Shown: piece by piece, positions 53,626-61,559 of the stretch
How the letters are laid out: each line of letters begins with the position of its first letter
How positions within the stretch are numbered: the first letter of the stretch is position 1
NCBI GenBank assembly: GCA_039680175.1
Contig: JBDKTO010000051.1
Location: 42,428 to 106,427 of the forward strand
Length of the DNA stretch: 64,000 nt
Source: Veillonellales bacterium
GTDB taxonomy: Bacteria > Bacillota > Negativicutes > JAAYSF01
Direction: 5' to 3'
Position numbers and translations under genes: made by a program
Notes under the pieces: generated by a model
The model's input: only the letters and a program-made list of their open reading frames with translations
Told to the model about the DNA's origin: nothing
Database searches by the model: none

Positions 53626-54243
53626 GTGTTCGATCATGGATATGAATTTGAGCAGGTTTATGAGGAGTTTCAGCCTAAAATTCATCGCTATTTGACGCGG
53701 ATGATTGGTCCTAAAGAAGCGGAAGATTTAACACAGGAAGTTTTTATTAAAGTCGGCAAAGCGCTAAACACTTACCGCAAAGAATCCCAAATGTCTACAT
53801 GGATTTATCGCATCGCTACCAATGCGGCAATTGATCGAATGAGAAATCCTTCTTATCGGCGAGAACTGGTCGGAAAGCAGCCAAATAGCTGTCTAAATAA
53901 AGTGAATCATACTGAAGATGCGGGAAACGGGGCTGGAGTATCGTGTCAACCTTGCTCAATGGAAGAGCAAGTGGTTCACAAGGAGATGAACGATTGTATT
54001 CGGGGTGTTATAGAAAATCTTCCCGATAATTACCGGGTAGTTGTTATTCTAAGTGAACTAGAAGGACTAAAAAATAAAGAAATTGCTGAGATATTGGAAA
54101 TAAGCCTGGACATGGTAAAAGTACGCCTCCATCGCGGAAAGGCAAGGCTGAAAAAGGAACTGTTGAATTATTGCCAATTTTCCTGGGATGAACGTAATGA
54201 ATTTATCTGCGATCCTAAAGTACCGGTAAAAAATAAGAAATAG
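53626..54243 (+). CDS. ECF-type RNA polymerase sigma factor
   Basis: 205 residues from GTG 53626 behind GAGGGAGGG. Region 2 contains EAEDLTQEVFIKVGKAL, TYRKESQMSTWIYRIATN; region 4 contains LPDNYRVVVILSELEGLKNK and the helix-turn-helix before VKVRLHRGKARLK. The linker and tail have extra Cys (SCLN, VSCQPCS, NYC, EFIC), suggesting direct thiol or metalloid sensing since no anti-sigma gene is adjacent. Starts 18 bases after the ArsM fusion, so it is probably induced with it. Confidence 0.9.
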   Translation: MFDHGYEFEQVYEEFQPKIHRYLTRMIGPKEAEDLTQEVFIKVGKALNTYRKESQMSTWIYRIATNAAIDRMRNPSYRRELVGKQPNSCLNKVNHTEDAGNGAGVSCQPCSMEEQVVHKEMNDCIRGVIENLPDNYRVVVILSELEGLKNKEIAEILEISLDMVKVRLHRGKARLKKELLNYCQFSWDERNEFICDPKVPVKNKK

Positions 54244-54270
54244 AAGATTAGCAAGTGTATCTTTTTTGTC

Positions 54271-54304
54271 CTCACCTTCGTCTATAGATGTAGAAGGAGG
54301 TGAG
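54271..54304 (+). promoter_or_regulatory. Hairpin masking the AhpD-like gene's ribosome site
   Basis: CTCACCTTC (54271-54279) is complementary to most of GAAGGAGGTGAG (54293-54304), the ribosome site of the gene starting at 54311. The stem would hide the site unless opened, a possible translational switch. Confidence 0.45.
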
Positions 54305-54310
54305 ATAATT

Positions 54311-54577
54311 ATGAGTTTGGATGGGCGGATCACAGCGTTGATTTCTATTGGAGTATCGGTCGGTGTAAACTGCCAGCCATGTTTGCAATATTATATTGCT
54401 AAGGCCAAAGAAAATGGAGTGAGCGAGCAGGAGATTCAAGAAGCAATCGAGGTGGGGCAGGCAGTGAAGAAAGGTGCGGCATATAAAATGGACGAATATA
54501 TTGCGACTTTCTTTGATAAGAGTTCCTCAGTGCAACCACCAGCCAGCAAAGGATGTGGGTGCGGTTGTTTATGCTGA
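54311..54577 (+). CDS. Carboxymuconolactone decarboxylase/AhpD-like small protein with Cys-rich tail
   Basis: 88 residues from ATG 54311. NCQPCLQYYIAKAKENGVSE gives the CxxC of AhpD-like peroxidase-type proteins. The C terminus is GCGCGCLC, an extra Cys cluster. Short for AhpD, as for single-domain CMD proteins. Follows the ECF sigma gene by 67 bases; pairs of ECF sigma and CMD proteins are known as a stress combination. Confidence 0.82.
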   Translation: MSLDGRITALISIGVSVGVNCQPCLQYYIAKAKENGVSEQEIQEAIEVGQAVKKGAAYKMDEYIATFFDKSSSVQPPASKGCGCGCLC

Positions 54578-54632
54578 TTCACTACATTTTATTCACAGAC
54601 TGAGGTATCGATCGCCGAATAGAAAATTCATC

Positions 54633-54680
54633 GTAGGCACATATAGCATGTTGGCTTTTTCATTTGCTATATGTGCCTAC
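54633..54680. repeat. Perfect 16-base inverted repeat
   Basis: GTAGGCACATATAGCA (54633-54648) and its exact complement TGCTATATGTGCCTAC (54665-54680), 16-base loop. No poly-T tail follows, so it is more than a usual terminator; it may be a miniature mobile repeat, an operator or a cruciform site. Confidence 0.75.
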
Positions 54681-54702
54681 GCGTAACAGAGGGGTGAAGA
54701 GG

Positions 54703-54909
54703 ATGGGATGCTTTCCTTATTGGGGGGCCAATTCAGGCTTTCCGTGGTTTTTGTGTATCCTACCGATATTGTTTTTTCTAGGTATGTTTATGGTCTGTGG
54801 GTTTAGGCGCAGATGGCGATTCGCTAATTGCTGCAATCAAGAGACGTCGGGTCTGGCCGACGAGGTATCCAGACTTCGCAAAGAGTTAGAAGAAATTAAA
54901 AAAAAATAA
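54703..54909 (+). CDS. Small membrane protein with coiled-coil tail
   Basis: 68 residues from ATG 54703 (GGGGTGAAGAGG upstream). Residues about 10-32 form one membrane helix (FPWFLCILPILFFLGMFMVC), then an Arg-rich stretch and a Lys/Glu heptad tail (LADEVSRLRKELEEIKKK). Four Cys. Family unknown. Lies within the Cys-rich stress group behind the sigma factor. Confidence 0.7.
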   Translation: MGCFPYWGANSGFPWFLCILPILFFLGMFMVCGFRRRWRFANCCNQETSGLADEVSRLRKELEEIKKK

Positions 54910-54975
54910 GATTAGTGAGATCTGGTAGTTATGTTACTTATTGGGGGTTTGAAATAACACAGGGGAGGAAATGAC

Positions 54976-55506
54976 ATGTCAACCGGATGTGGACAAAAAG
55001 GTAGTGAAGCACGGATTTGTCCAGAAGGGGCAAGGTATGTAGAAAAAATATTGGCAGGCCCACCTCGAAAAGCCATCCTGGCCTGTGAAGGTGGTTGTAT
55101 TAAAGGTGAAGTCGCCCGTGTTGCCGCTAATATATTGGCGTATCAGTTGGAACGGGATTCTGCTGTACGAATATGCCTGGGGGATGCTGTAACCGGCGAT
55201 TCCGGTTTTGTGGAACTGGTGAAACAGGCTCCTGAAACCATTATAATTGAAGGCTGTTTTCTACACTGTGGTACACAGATAATGAAAACGCGTATTCCAG
55301 ATTTTGATCCTGTCGTTGTGGAGGCAATTCGATTATACAGTTTTAATCGTGAAAAGTATTTTGAAATCTTCGATATACCCAGGTCAGAACTAGAGCAATA
55401 TGCGAAGAGGGTCGCAGATTATGTTCAGCAGACAAAATTTCAAGGTGCACAGATTGATGAGTCGCAGCTTGATGTAGGTTGTTGTAGCTGTTCTTCTGGC
55501 AAATAA
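54976..55506 (+). CDS. DGC-like putative zinc/metal-binding protein (long form)
   Basis: 176 residues. Cys residues are spread in a pattern like the DGC putative zinc-binding family: ACEGGCIKGEVARVAANILA, IIIEGCFLHCGTQIM and a terminal CCSCSSGK. The family is often found with metal and arsenic genes, function unproven. GGGGAGG precedes the ATG. The shorter relative lies just downstream. Confidence 0.78.
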   Translation: MSTGCGQKGSEARICPEGARYVEKILAGPPRKAILACEGGCIKGEVARVAANILAYQLERDSAVRICLGDAVTGDSGFVELVKQAPETIIIEGCFLHCGTQIMKTRIPDFDPVVVEAIRLYSFNREKYFEIFDIPRSELEQYAKRVADYVQQTKFQGAQIDESQLDVGCCSCSSGK

Positions 55507-55592
55507 ATTTAATTTATCAGTTTCATGCTGATCTTTATTAACGTTTTGGTGATTTACGGAGCTATTCAAATTTTTTAAATAGGAGACTTACG

Positions 55593-55958
55593 ATGGGGTG
55601 TTGTAATAATGCAGAAGAAAACGGAAGGGTTTTATATACCTGTTCAGGCGCTTGTGATTTGGGGCAGATAACCGATCTATTAGGCCGCAAACTTAGAAAA
55701 AATGGATATGCCCGTTCCTCTTGTAGCTGCCTTGCGAGTATTGGAGCGGGTATTCGGGCTTATGTTGACAAAACTAAAGCAGCGGCGGAGGTAGTTTGCA
55801 TTGATGGCTGCCCAACTGCCTGCGCCAGTAAGATGATTAAAAAGATTGATGTAGAACCTAAGGTGTATACTCTCACTAAAATGGGAATTCCAAATGGGAA
55901 AGTACAGATATCTGAATCGCTGATTAATGAGTTATATAATCGAATCATTGCTGATTAA
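55593..55958 (+). CDS. DGC-domain putative zinc-binding protein (short form)
   Basis: 121 residues. Begins MGCCNN, then YTCSGACDLGQITD, SSCSCLASIG and the family's name-giving CIDGCPTACASKM. Two DGC-type genes in a row point to a shared metal-related role. Start ATG after TAGGAGACTTACG. Confidence 0.85.
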   Translation: MGCCNNAEENGRVLYTCSGACDLGQITDLLGRKLRKNGYARSSCSCLASIGAGIRAYVDKTKAAAEVVCIDGCPTACASKMIKKIDVEPKVYTLTKMGIPNGKVQISESLINELYNRIIAD

Positions 55959-55981
55959 AAAATGCAGGGAGTGTTTTTCAT

Positions 55982-56203
55982 ATGGAAGAAATTACTTTTC
56001 AGGAACTATTGGAAAAGTATCCTTCTTTACATACCTATATCCGTCAACAGCACAGGACGAGCAGAAATTTAACGGATATTTTAGCAGATTGCGGTTACCG
56101 TTTTGCAAGAATAGAAGATATAGTGTGTGTACAAAAGGATAAAAATAATGAGGTAAAAAAATTTTTAGAGTGTTCGGTTGTCAAAATTCAACAGTGTTTA
56201 TGA
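55982..56203 (+). CDS. Hypothetical protein, 73 residues
   Basis: ATG 55982 with AGGGAGTG upstream. MEEITFQELLEKYPSLHTYI resembles the short alpha-helical DUF1858-type start (pattern 'tfxELLEKYP'), followed by two lone Cys. No clear family. Cotranscribed with the DGC-type gene (23-base gap) and ends the island before a bidirectional terminator. Confidence 0.6.
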   Translation: MEEITFQELLEKYPSLHTYIRQQHRTSRNLTDILADCGYRFARIEDIVCVQKDKNNEVKKFLECSVVKIQQCL

Positions 56204-56270
56204 TTGATTTTTGGTCTGTGGAGAATTTTTTGTAATGATGGTTTTGGAGGAGATTAATTTATACAAAATT

Positions 56271-56308
56271 AAATATAGGGACTTGGCGATTGCCAAGCCC
56301 TATATTTA
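56271..56308. terminator. Bidirectional terminator at the island border
   Basis: AAATATAGGG-A-CTTGGC pairs with GCCAAG-C-CCTATATTT around GATT, a 17-base stem with one mismatch. Separates the plus-strand stress genes from the minus-strand excisionase-like genes. Confidence 0.88.
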
Positions 56309-56494
56309 CGCAAGATTGCTTTGACTTAAAACATACTCAATAACACCCTGTTTAGGAATCTTCCAAACCCGGTTATAGCGAAATGCTTTCACCTGACCCG
56401 ATGATAATAAACTATAAGCAGCATTTTTTCCGATGGATAGCATTTCGCATAGTCCTTCCACGTTGACCACGTCGTCATATTGCTCAAACATCAT
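56306..56494 (-). CDS. Excisionase-like helix-turn-helix protein 1
   Basis: 62 residues. VVNVEGLCEMLSIGKNAAYSLLSSG is the MerR/excisionase-type winged helix, with RVWKIPKQGVIEYV as the wing and last helix. Such proteins direct integrase toward excision or regulate element genes. Paired with a similar gene at 56611-56790. No integrase gene is in the window. Confidence 0.8.
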   Translation of the reverse strand: MMFEQYDDVVNVEGLCEMLSIGKNAAYSLLSSGQVKAFRYNRVWKIPKQGVIEYVLSQSNLA

Positions 56495-56610
56495 TACATT
56501 GCCCCTTTAACTATTTTTTAATAATATGTTCTCGTAGTAATAAAGAGAAAATGTATTGATTAAAATAGGAATGCTAAAATAGTAATAATGGAAGATAAAC
56601 AAAGACACCT

Positions 56611-56790
56611 TTATTTGGTTAATCTTGATTTCATATAAGCTTCGAGAGCTTCTACTGGTATTTTCCACGCTTTTCCCGCCTTATAAGCATCCAGTTCGTT
56701 ATTATGAATCATTTGATAAATCCTTTGCGAACTGACACTAAGCAGACTTGCGGCGTCGGATACATGCAGAGCCAGTTTTTCAATTTGCAT
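56611..56790 (-). CDS. Excisionase-like helix-turn-helix protein 2
   Basis: 59 residues on the minus strand, ATG at 56790 behind AGGAGGTGAAGCC. Translation reads MQIEKLALHVSDAASLLSVS, SQRIYQMIHNNELDAYK, AGKAWKIPVEALEAYMKSRL: the same DNA-binding fold as its neighbour at 56306. Two adjacent Xis-like regulators are common at the ends of integrative elements. Confidence 0.8.
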   Translation of the reverse strand: MQIEKLALHVSDAASLLSVSSQRIYQMIHNNELDAYKAGKAWKIPVEALEAYMKSRLTK

Positions 56791-56984
56791 TGGGCTTCAC
56801 CTCCTCATCTTTTTTATCATTATGTTAGCTTAATAAAGCGCGGAATGTGTTAGCAGCGTTGACTTCGTCAAAATTCAGTTGCATGACAGGTTAAAAAAAT
56901 ACAATTATATATTATAAAATTGACACTGGCAGGTTTTATGGAGGTCCCATAAACCCTTGCAAAGGAACATACTAAAGGAACATA

Positions 56985-57017
56985 GAAAAGCACTGACTTT
57001 TGCGGTCAGTGCTTTTC
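56985..57017 (+). terminator. Hairpin GAAAAGCACTGAC / GTCAGTGCTTTTC (copy 1)
   Basis: A 13-base perfect stem with a 7-base loop, 24 bases before the radC start. Copy 2, with the same GCACTGAC/GTCAGTGC core, is at 59171-59199. It may act as terminator of an incoming transcript or as an antitermination target. Confidence 0.6.
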
Positions 57018-57040
57018 CTGTTTCGAGGAGGAATACTGCT

Positions 57041-57667
57041 ATGCCTATTGACAAAGAGGAAACGCCATTGGAATGTCTGTCGGAGGAAACCTTATTAAGT
57101 GAATTTGTAACCCCGGCTGCTGCCAAACAGCTCATTGCGGAATATGCCAGTATCTACAATATTCTGAAGCATACGTCGGAACAGCAGTTGGTCGGTATTA
57201 CCGGTATCGGCAAGGCCAAGCTCAGAAAGCTTGCCTGCATTAAAGCGGTGATCCAGCGGATGGAGCAGGAACGGAAAAAGCAGATCCAAAGAGTCAGCAA
57301 ACCCCAGGATGCAGCAGACTACTGCTTCGACATGCAGGACTTACGGCAGGAAGAATTCCGTGTTTTACTGTTGGACACAAAAAATAAGATATTGGCGCAA
57401 AAATGTGTTTTCATCGGTACCGTCAACTCCTCCCTGGTATCCGCAAGGGAAGTATTTCATGCAGCAGTACAGAATATGGCGACTAATATCATCGTTCTGC
57501 ACAATCATCCCAGCGGTGAACCGTCTCCCAGCCAAGAAGACAAAGAAGTAACAAAGCGGTTAGTACGGGCGGGGAAGATACTAAACATCCCGGTCATCGA
57601 CCACATCATCATCGGTAAAAACGGGTATTTCAGCTTTAAAGAAGGCGGCTATATGGATTCCTGTTGA
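57041..57667 (+). CDS. RadC-family JAB-domain protein (mobile-element type)
   Basis: 208 residues from ATG 57041 (CGAGGAGGAAT upstream). N-terminal helix-hairpin-helix (LVGITGIGKAKLRKLACI) and the JAMM metalloprotease motif HNHPSGEPSPSQED. RadC proteins are common on plasmids and integrative elements; activity in DNA repair is doubtful. First plus-strand gene of the element's module. Confidence 0.93.
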   Translation: MPIDKEETPLECLSEETLLSEFVTPAAAKQLIAEYASIYNILKHTSEQQLVGITGIGKAKLRKLACIKAVIQRMEQERKKQIQRVSKPQDAADYCFDMQDLRQEEFRVLLLDTKNKILAQKCVFIGTVNSSLVSAREVFHAAVQNMATNIIVLHNHPSGEPSPSQEDKEVTKRLVRAGKILNIPVIDHIIIGKNGYFSFKEGGYMDSC

Positions 57668-57861
57668 GGCAGGAAGGCGAAAAAGCTTAGCTGCCATTTT
57701 CCTGCGTTGGCGTGAAAATCATCCACAGACCGGGCATTATCGTACGAAAATAAACAGCCTGAAATTGCGGATTGTAACGGACAGTTAAAGTTTAATAACT
57801 ATTCTCTAAAGCCGGAAAAATCGGGATATGCGATAATTTAGGTAGAGAGCGGGGTGAGTAC

Positions 57862-58122
57862 ATGGAACTAGAATACCGGGATAAATTACGTCAGGTCGGA
57901 TTGAACATCAATTATTACAGGCGATACAGGAAACTGACCCAGCTGCAGCTGGCGGAAAAAGTTCATATATCGCCGTGCTATGTAAGTCAAATCGAGCGTG
58001 GGTTGGTAAAAAATGCGGTTTCATTGCCAGTACTCATCACCATCGCCGATGTTTTACATATTGAGCTGGCAGACCTTTTCAAGTTTAGAGCAGTGCCAAA
58101 CTCCAAGGAAGCAGGGGGATAA
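57862..58122 (+). CDS. XRE-family transcriptional regulator
   Basis: 86 residues. LTQLQLAEKVHISPCYVSQIERG is a textbook XRE/Cro helix-turn-helix, followed by LITIADVLHIELADLF. Small enough to be a Cro-like switch protein of the element. GAGCGGGGTGAG precedes the ATG. Confidence 0.9.
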   Translation: MELEYRDKLRQVGLNINYYRRYRKLTQLQLAEKVHISPCYVSQIERGLVKNAVSLPVLITIADVLHIELADLFKFRAVPNSKEAGG

Positions 58123-58240
58123 AAACGATTTTACCATTGCCGGCTACATGCGGCAGTATCTATTTTCTTTACCAATCAATTGCCCGTAAAGTAACCGGAC
58201 CCCATACATAGGGAGTTGAGCTATTTTAAAAGGAAAAGAT

Positions 58241-58315
58241 GTGAGCCAATCCGGTAAGGTGATTGTCAGGGCGGTTCTTGCCGTTTTATTAGCACCGATT
58301 CAGAATTTCTTTTAG
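58241..58315 (+). CDS. Possible 24-residue membrane peptide
   Basis: GTG 58241 behind AAAAGGAAAAGAT. It reads MSQSGKVIVRAVLAVLLAPI and NFF near the end: short, basic, then hydrophobic. Lies 16 bases before the next membrane-protein gene. Weakly supported. Confidence 0.3.
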   Translation: MSQSGKVIVRAVLAVLLAPIQNFF

Positions 58316-58331
58316 GATAGGAGGAAAATTT

Positions 58332-58658
58332 GTGTTAGATGTAATCATCAACTATGCCTATATCATTTTCGTCCCCATCATTGCCATTGCCGGAACGGTT
58401 TGGTATATGAACAGCCATACAATCATTTCAACGGGACCGGAAGGAGAAGCAAAAGGCTGTCTGGGTGTCTTTATCACCTTCGGTATTGTAGGGGCGATAC
58501 TCGTGACCTTTGCGATGTATGCCCTGTCTTGGTGCATACAATTCTTCCTGACACACTGGAAATGGTTTGCCGGTGGTGCCGTGATTTTAGTTGTATTGCT
58601 GCTGTTTGGAAATCAACGGTCGAACCCGACCAGCGAGAAGGCGGAGGGTAAAAAGTAG
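58332..58658 (+). CDS. Small membrane protein of the mobile element
   Basis: 108 residues from GTG 58332 (AGGATAGGAGGAAAATTT upstream). Three hydrophobic segments (about 5-25, 45-72, 78-93) and a basic tail. No known family. Position between the XRE regulator and a secreted protein suggests an accessory role in the element. Confidence 0.7.
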   Translation: MLDVIINYAYIIFVPIIAIAGTVWYMNSHTIISTGPEGEAKGCLGVFITFGIVGAILVTFAMYALSWCIQFFLTHWKWFAGGAVILVVLLLFGNQRSNPTSEKAEGKK

Positions 58659-58709
58659 ACTCTATATTAGGTCAAGCGGCAGAACGGCCTTTAACTGCTG
58701 GGAGAATAT

Positions 58710-59105
58710 ATGAAAAAGTATATATTAACTGTGCTGGCCGCAGTATGTTTGGTATTTACTTTCGGGAATGCCCAGCCAGCAAATGCTCAGCATTTTGACT
58801 ACGATGAAGCCTATCAAATTCTGCAAGGAGCATGGACGGATGAATCTCCTTCCCATACAAACCCTCAACCAAGATATCTGGTATGGAGGAGCAATGACGG
58901 CTCCGAATGCAATATTGTCAACGGGAAAGGTTATACAGATCCTGACGGTAATAGCATAATTTATTTTGATTATAAAGGTACAAGGGCATATGCGAATGTA
59001 ACCTATTATCCTGATCAAGGGAAATATTACGCTAGAATTTATGCATATATGAATACATCTAAAAGTTGGCTTACCCTTTATGATTGTTTATCTAAAGACA
59101 GGTAA
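58710..59105 (+). CDS. Secreted protein of unknown function
   Basis: 131 residues with a clear signal peptide ending PANAQHF (cleavage after Ala-Asn-Ala). The mature part has aromatic beta-strand repeats (YLVWRSNDGSECNIV, IIYFDYKGTRAYANVTYYP, YYARIYAYMNTSKSW), like a small lipocalin-type or beta-sandwich protein. Two Cys could form a disulfide. Not recognised. Confidence 0.75.
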   Translation: MKKYILTVLAAVCLVFTFGNAQPANAQHFDYDEAYQILQGAWTDESPSHTNPQPRYLVWRSNDGSECNIVNGKGYTDPDGNSIIYFDYKGTRAYANVTYYPDQGKYYARIYAYMNTSKSWLTLYDCLSKDR

Positions 59106-59170
59106 TATAAAAAGTAAGGATTAAAGCTTGATGGACCAAGTATGTTTCTAGAGAAACTATACATAGCTTT

Positions 59171-59199
59171 GCACTGACTTAAGGGGTCAGTGCTTTTTT
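59171..59199 (+). terminator. Terminator hairpin GCACTGAC / GTCAGTGC (copy 2)
   Basis: GCACTGAC-TTAAGGG-GTCAGTGC followed by six T. Same core as the hairpin at 56985-57017. Confidence 0.8.
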
Positions 59200-59238
59200 G
59201 TGCCAATTTTAAAATCAAGAGGCAGAGGAGAGAAGAAA

Positions 59239-60348
59239 ATGAAACAAGGTAGAACGTTACTGGAACTGGGAACCGAACTGGACCGGCAGAGAAAAGCCCG
59301 GAAAGACTATATTGCCGATACCCGCAATCTGGAAGTCGAGACAACCGGCAGGAATACGGTGTTATCCATCAGCCTGGATAATGCAATGGAAAAGTTTGTA
59401 CTCAATGAACTGGCCCATCAGCAGATTGCTTCCCGGCTGCAAATCCCATACCGGTACTATCAAAAAATGCGGGAAGAATACCCGTCCCTATTGGACGACA
59501 ACATCAATAGCTGGTTTATGAAGGCACCGGAAAAAAGAATGATTCGGACGCTGGATAACAACGTCAGAGCGTTCTTATCCGACCGGTACCGGCGGCTGGA
59601 TCATCTGGAGCTTTGCGGCGCGGTACTGCCGGTCATTCAGGAAATGAAAGGGGCGGAAGTGATTTCCTGCGACGTAACAGAGACCCATTTATATCTGAAA
59701 GTCCTCAATAAAAAGCTTAAGGCCGAAGTGGCGGTTGGGGATCAAGTGCAGGCTGGGATCGTGATTAGTAACAGTGAAGTGGGTTTAGGTAGTTTGAAAG
59801 TCGAACCTTTGGTGTTCCGTTTAGTGTGCAAAAACGGACTGATTGTAAAAGACTTTACCCAAAAACGCTATCACGTCGGCAAGCAGGTAGAGACCGACGA
59901 TCCGGCGTATGAACTGTATTCCGAAGAAACCTTACGGGCCGATGACAAAGCTTTCTTTATGAAAATACAAGATACGGTTCGCGCAGCGGTGGACGAGGCA
60001 AAATTCAACCTGTCGGTCGAGAAGCTGAGAACTGCTGCCAACGAACCCACCGGACCGGACCCTATTAAGACCGTAGAACTGCTGGCGGACAAGTACATTT
60101 TATCGCAAAGCGAGCAAGGCAGTATCCTGCGGTATTTTCTGATGGGCCGGGACAGCAGCCGGTATGGACTGATTAATGCGGTTACCCGCAGTTCCCAGGA
60201 CGAAGCGGACTATAACCGGGCAACAGAGTTGGAGAGGCTTGGCGGAGAACTGCTGGCACTACCACTACAAAGGATGCTGTCCGCTCCGTCCCGTGAGCCG
60301 GTAATGAGAAATGTGACCCATCTGGCCAAACGGCTGGAAATGGCATAA
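59239..60348 (+). CDS. DUF932-like phage/plasmid protein
   Basis: 369 residues from ATG 59239 (AGAGGAGAGAAG upstream). MKAPEKRMIRTLDNNVRAFLSDRYRRLDH and VFRLVCKNGLIV are typical of the phage/plasmid DUF932 family, which accompanies ssDNA-annealing and nuclease genes. Here it is followed by a Cas4/RecB-like nuclease and an ERF annealing protein. Exact role unknown, presumably DNA metabolism of the element. Confidence 0.8.
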   Translation: MKQGRTLLELGTELDRQRKARKDYIADTRNLEVETTGRNTVLSISLDNAMEKFVLNELAHQQIASRLQIPYRYYQKMREEYPSLLDDNINSWFMKAPEKRMIRTLDNNVRAFLSDRYRRLDHLELCGAVLPVIQEMKGAEVISCDVTETHLYLKVLNKKLKAEVAVGDQVQAGIVISNSEVGLGSLKVEPLVFRLVCKNGLIVKDFTQKRYHVGKQVETDDPAYELYSEETLRADDKAFFMKIQDTVRAAVDEAKFNLSVEKLRTAANEPTGPDPIKTVELLADKYILSQSEQGSILRYFLMGRDSSRYGLINAVTRSSQDEADYNRATELERLGGELLALPLQRMLSAPSREPVMRNVTHLAKRLEMA

Positions 60349-60366
60349 GAAAGGAAGAATGATCAA

Positions 60367-60711
60367 ATGTTTCTGTCCCATTGTTTTGCTTACACCCATA
60401 TCGCGGCTGAAATCCGACAGCAACAAGATTGTGTAGCCATAGAACTCAAAGATGAAAATAGGACCAATCTACAAATTACCTTTAGCTATCTCCAGGCCAA
60501 AACACTGGCGGAGGGATTGTCCGCCATGACGAGTCAGGCATCGTTAACCGAAGTACTGGCTCCAAAGTGCGGTTTTATCTTGGGAGATATGGCCGTTCAT
60601 TTTGTATTACCTATCGAAAAAGAAAATCAGCAGGAAGGAGAGGAGCAAAGATGCCGGCCCAATATTTTACCTGCCCCGACGGCAGAACCATCCCTATCAA
60701 AGAGTGCCTGA
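60367..60711 (+). CDS. Hypothetical protein, 114 residues
   Basis: Start ATG after AAAGGAAGAATG. Overlaps the nuclease gene by 61 bases in another frame, which suggests coupled translation. Mixed alpha/beta, no motif recognised (LKDENRTNLQITFSYLQAKTLAE...). Conserved position within DUF932-nuclease-ERF modules would be worth checking. Confidence 0.65.
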   Translation: MFLSHCFAYTHIAAEIRQQQDCVAIELKDENRTNLQITFSYLQAKTLAEGLSAMTSQASLTEVLAPKCGFILGDMAVHFVLPIEKENQQEGEEQRCRPNILPAPTAEPSLSKSA

Positions 60712-61544
60712 CCGCTTGCCCCAGAAAGCAACGATGTATGTTCCTACCGACCTTAAGGGCGGTAGCTAAATCCTTAAACAGAGGGATTAAGGAACCGACG
60801 GTTACGGAGCTTATTGCCGGTTCAAGGGAAACCTATCTTAAGAAAACAGTGGACTATGCTGTGAACCCCCAGGATGTCTTGTATGCTTTGCATGGGCAGG
60901 CCGTGCACAAAATTAATGAAAATCATACCGAAGGAGATATTTTGTCAGAAATCCGGCTGTATGACGGAGTGAAAAGCGGTTCCTTTGACTTATATGGCAA
61001 GATTATGGATGAAGAAGAAGGAGTATTGGGAGATCTTAAAAATACCAGCTCCTACAAGCTCATGAAGGCGCTCGGCATTTATAAAGTCGATGTAGCGACG
61101 GGTGAAGTCTATAAAACCGGATTGAAAAAAGGTTTGCCTAAAACCAGAAAAGAGTTCCGCTACGACGGTGTAAGACACATCATGGATTGGGCCATGCAGC
61201 TGAATGCCTACCGTCTTTTGCTGGAATCGGAAAATTTTACGGTAAAACGCATGGTCATACAGGCCATGTGCCGGGATAACAGTCTCAGAATTGCTTCGGA
61301 GAGAGGAATTGATAAAACCATCTACCTTATTCCCATTTATAAGCTATCCGATCATTGGCTGAAACGCTATTTCACCGCTAAAGCAAATAGCCTGCAGCAC
61401 GCTTTAGCCAATAAAGAACTGCCGGAGATTTGTAAGCCCAGAGAACGCTGGCATGACAGGAAATGTTTGGATTACTGCGTAGTGGCCGGATATTGCCCTT
61501 ACGGACATGTAATACAACAGAAACACCAAAAATCGGCAAGCTGA
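60651..61544 (+). CDS. PD-(D/E)XK nuclease, Cas4/RecB-like, with two Cys groups
   Basis: 297 residues from ATG 60651 (AAGGAGAGGAGC upstream). Nuclease core: GSFDLYGKIMD...GVLGDLKNTS (D...DxK) and WAMQLNAYRLLL (QxxxY). N-terminal Cys (FTCPDG, KECLTACPRKQRC) and C-terminal Cys (ICKP, RKCLDYCVVAGYCPYG) could hold an Fe-S cluster and/or zinc, as in Cas4 and AddB. Placed before the ERF protein, it probably makes single-strand ends for annealing. No CRISPR genes nearby. Confidence 0.82.
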   Translation: MPAQYFTCPDGRTIPIKECLTACPRKQRCMFLPTLRAVAKSLNRGIKEPTVTELIAGSRETYLKKTVDYAVNPQDVLYALHGQAVHKINENHTEGDILSEIRLYDGVKSGSFDLYGKIMDEEEGVLGDLKNTSSYKLMKALGIYKVDVATGEVYKTGLKKGLPKTRKEFRYDGVRHIMDWAMQLNAYRLLLESENFTVKRMVIQAMCRDNSLRIASERGIDKTIYLIPIYKLSDHWLKRYFTAKANSLQHALANKELPEICKPRERWHDRKCLDYCVVAGYCPYGHVIQQKHQKSAS

Positions 61545-61559
61545 AGGAGGCGTATTATC

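Noticed and set aside
60651..61544. CRISPR-Cas locus suggested by a Cas4-like nuclease
   Set aside because: No repeat-spacer array and no other cas genes in the window; neighbours are phage-type recombination genes.
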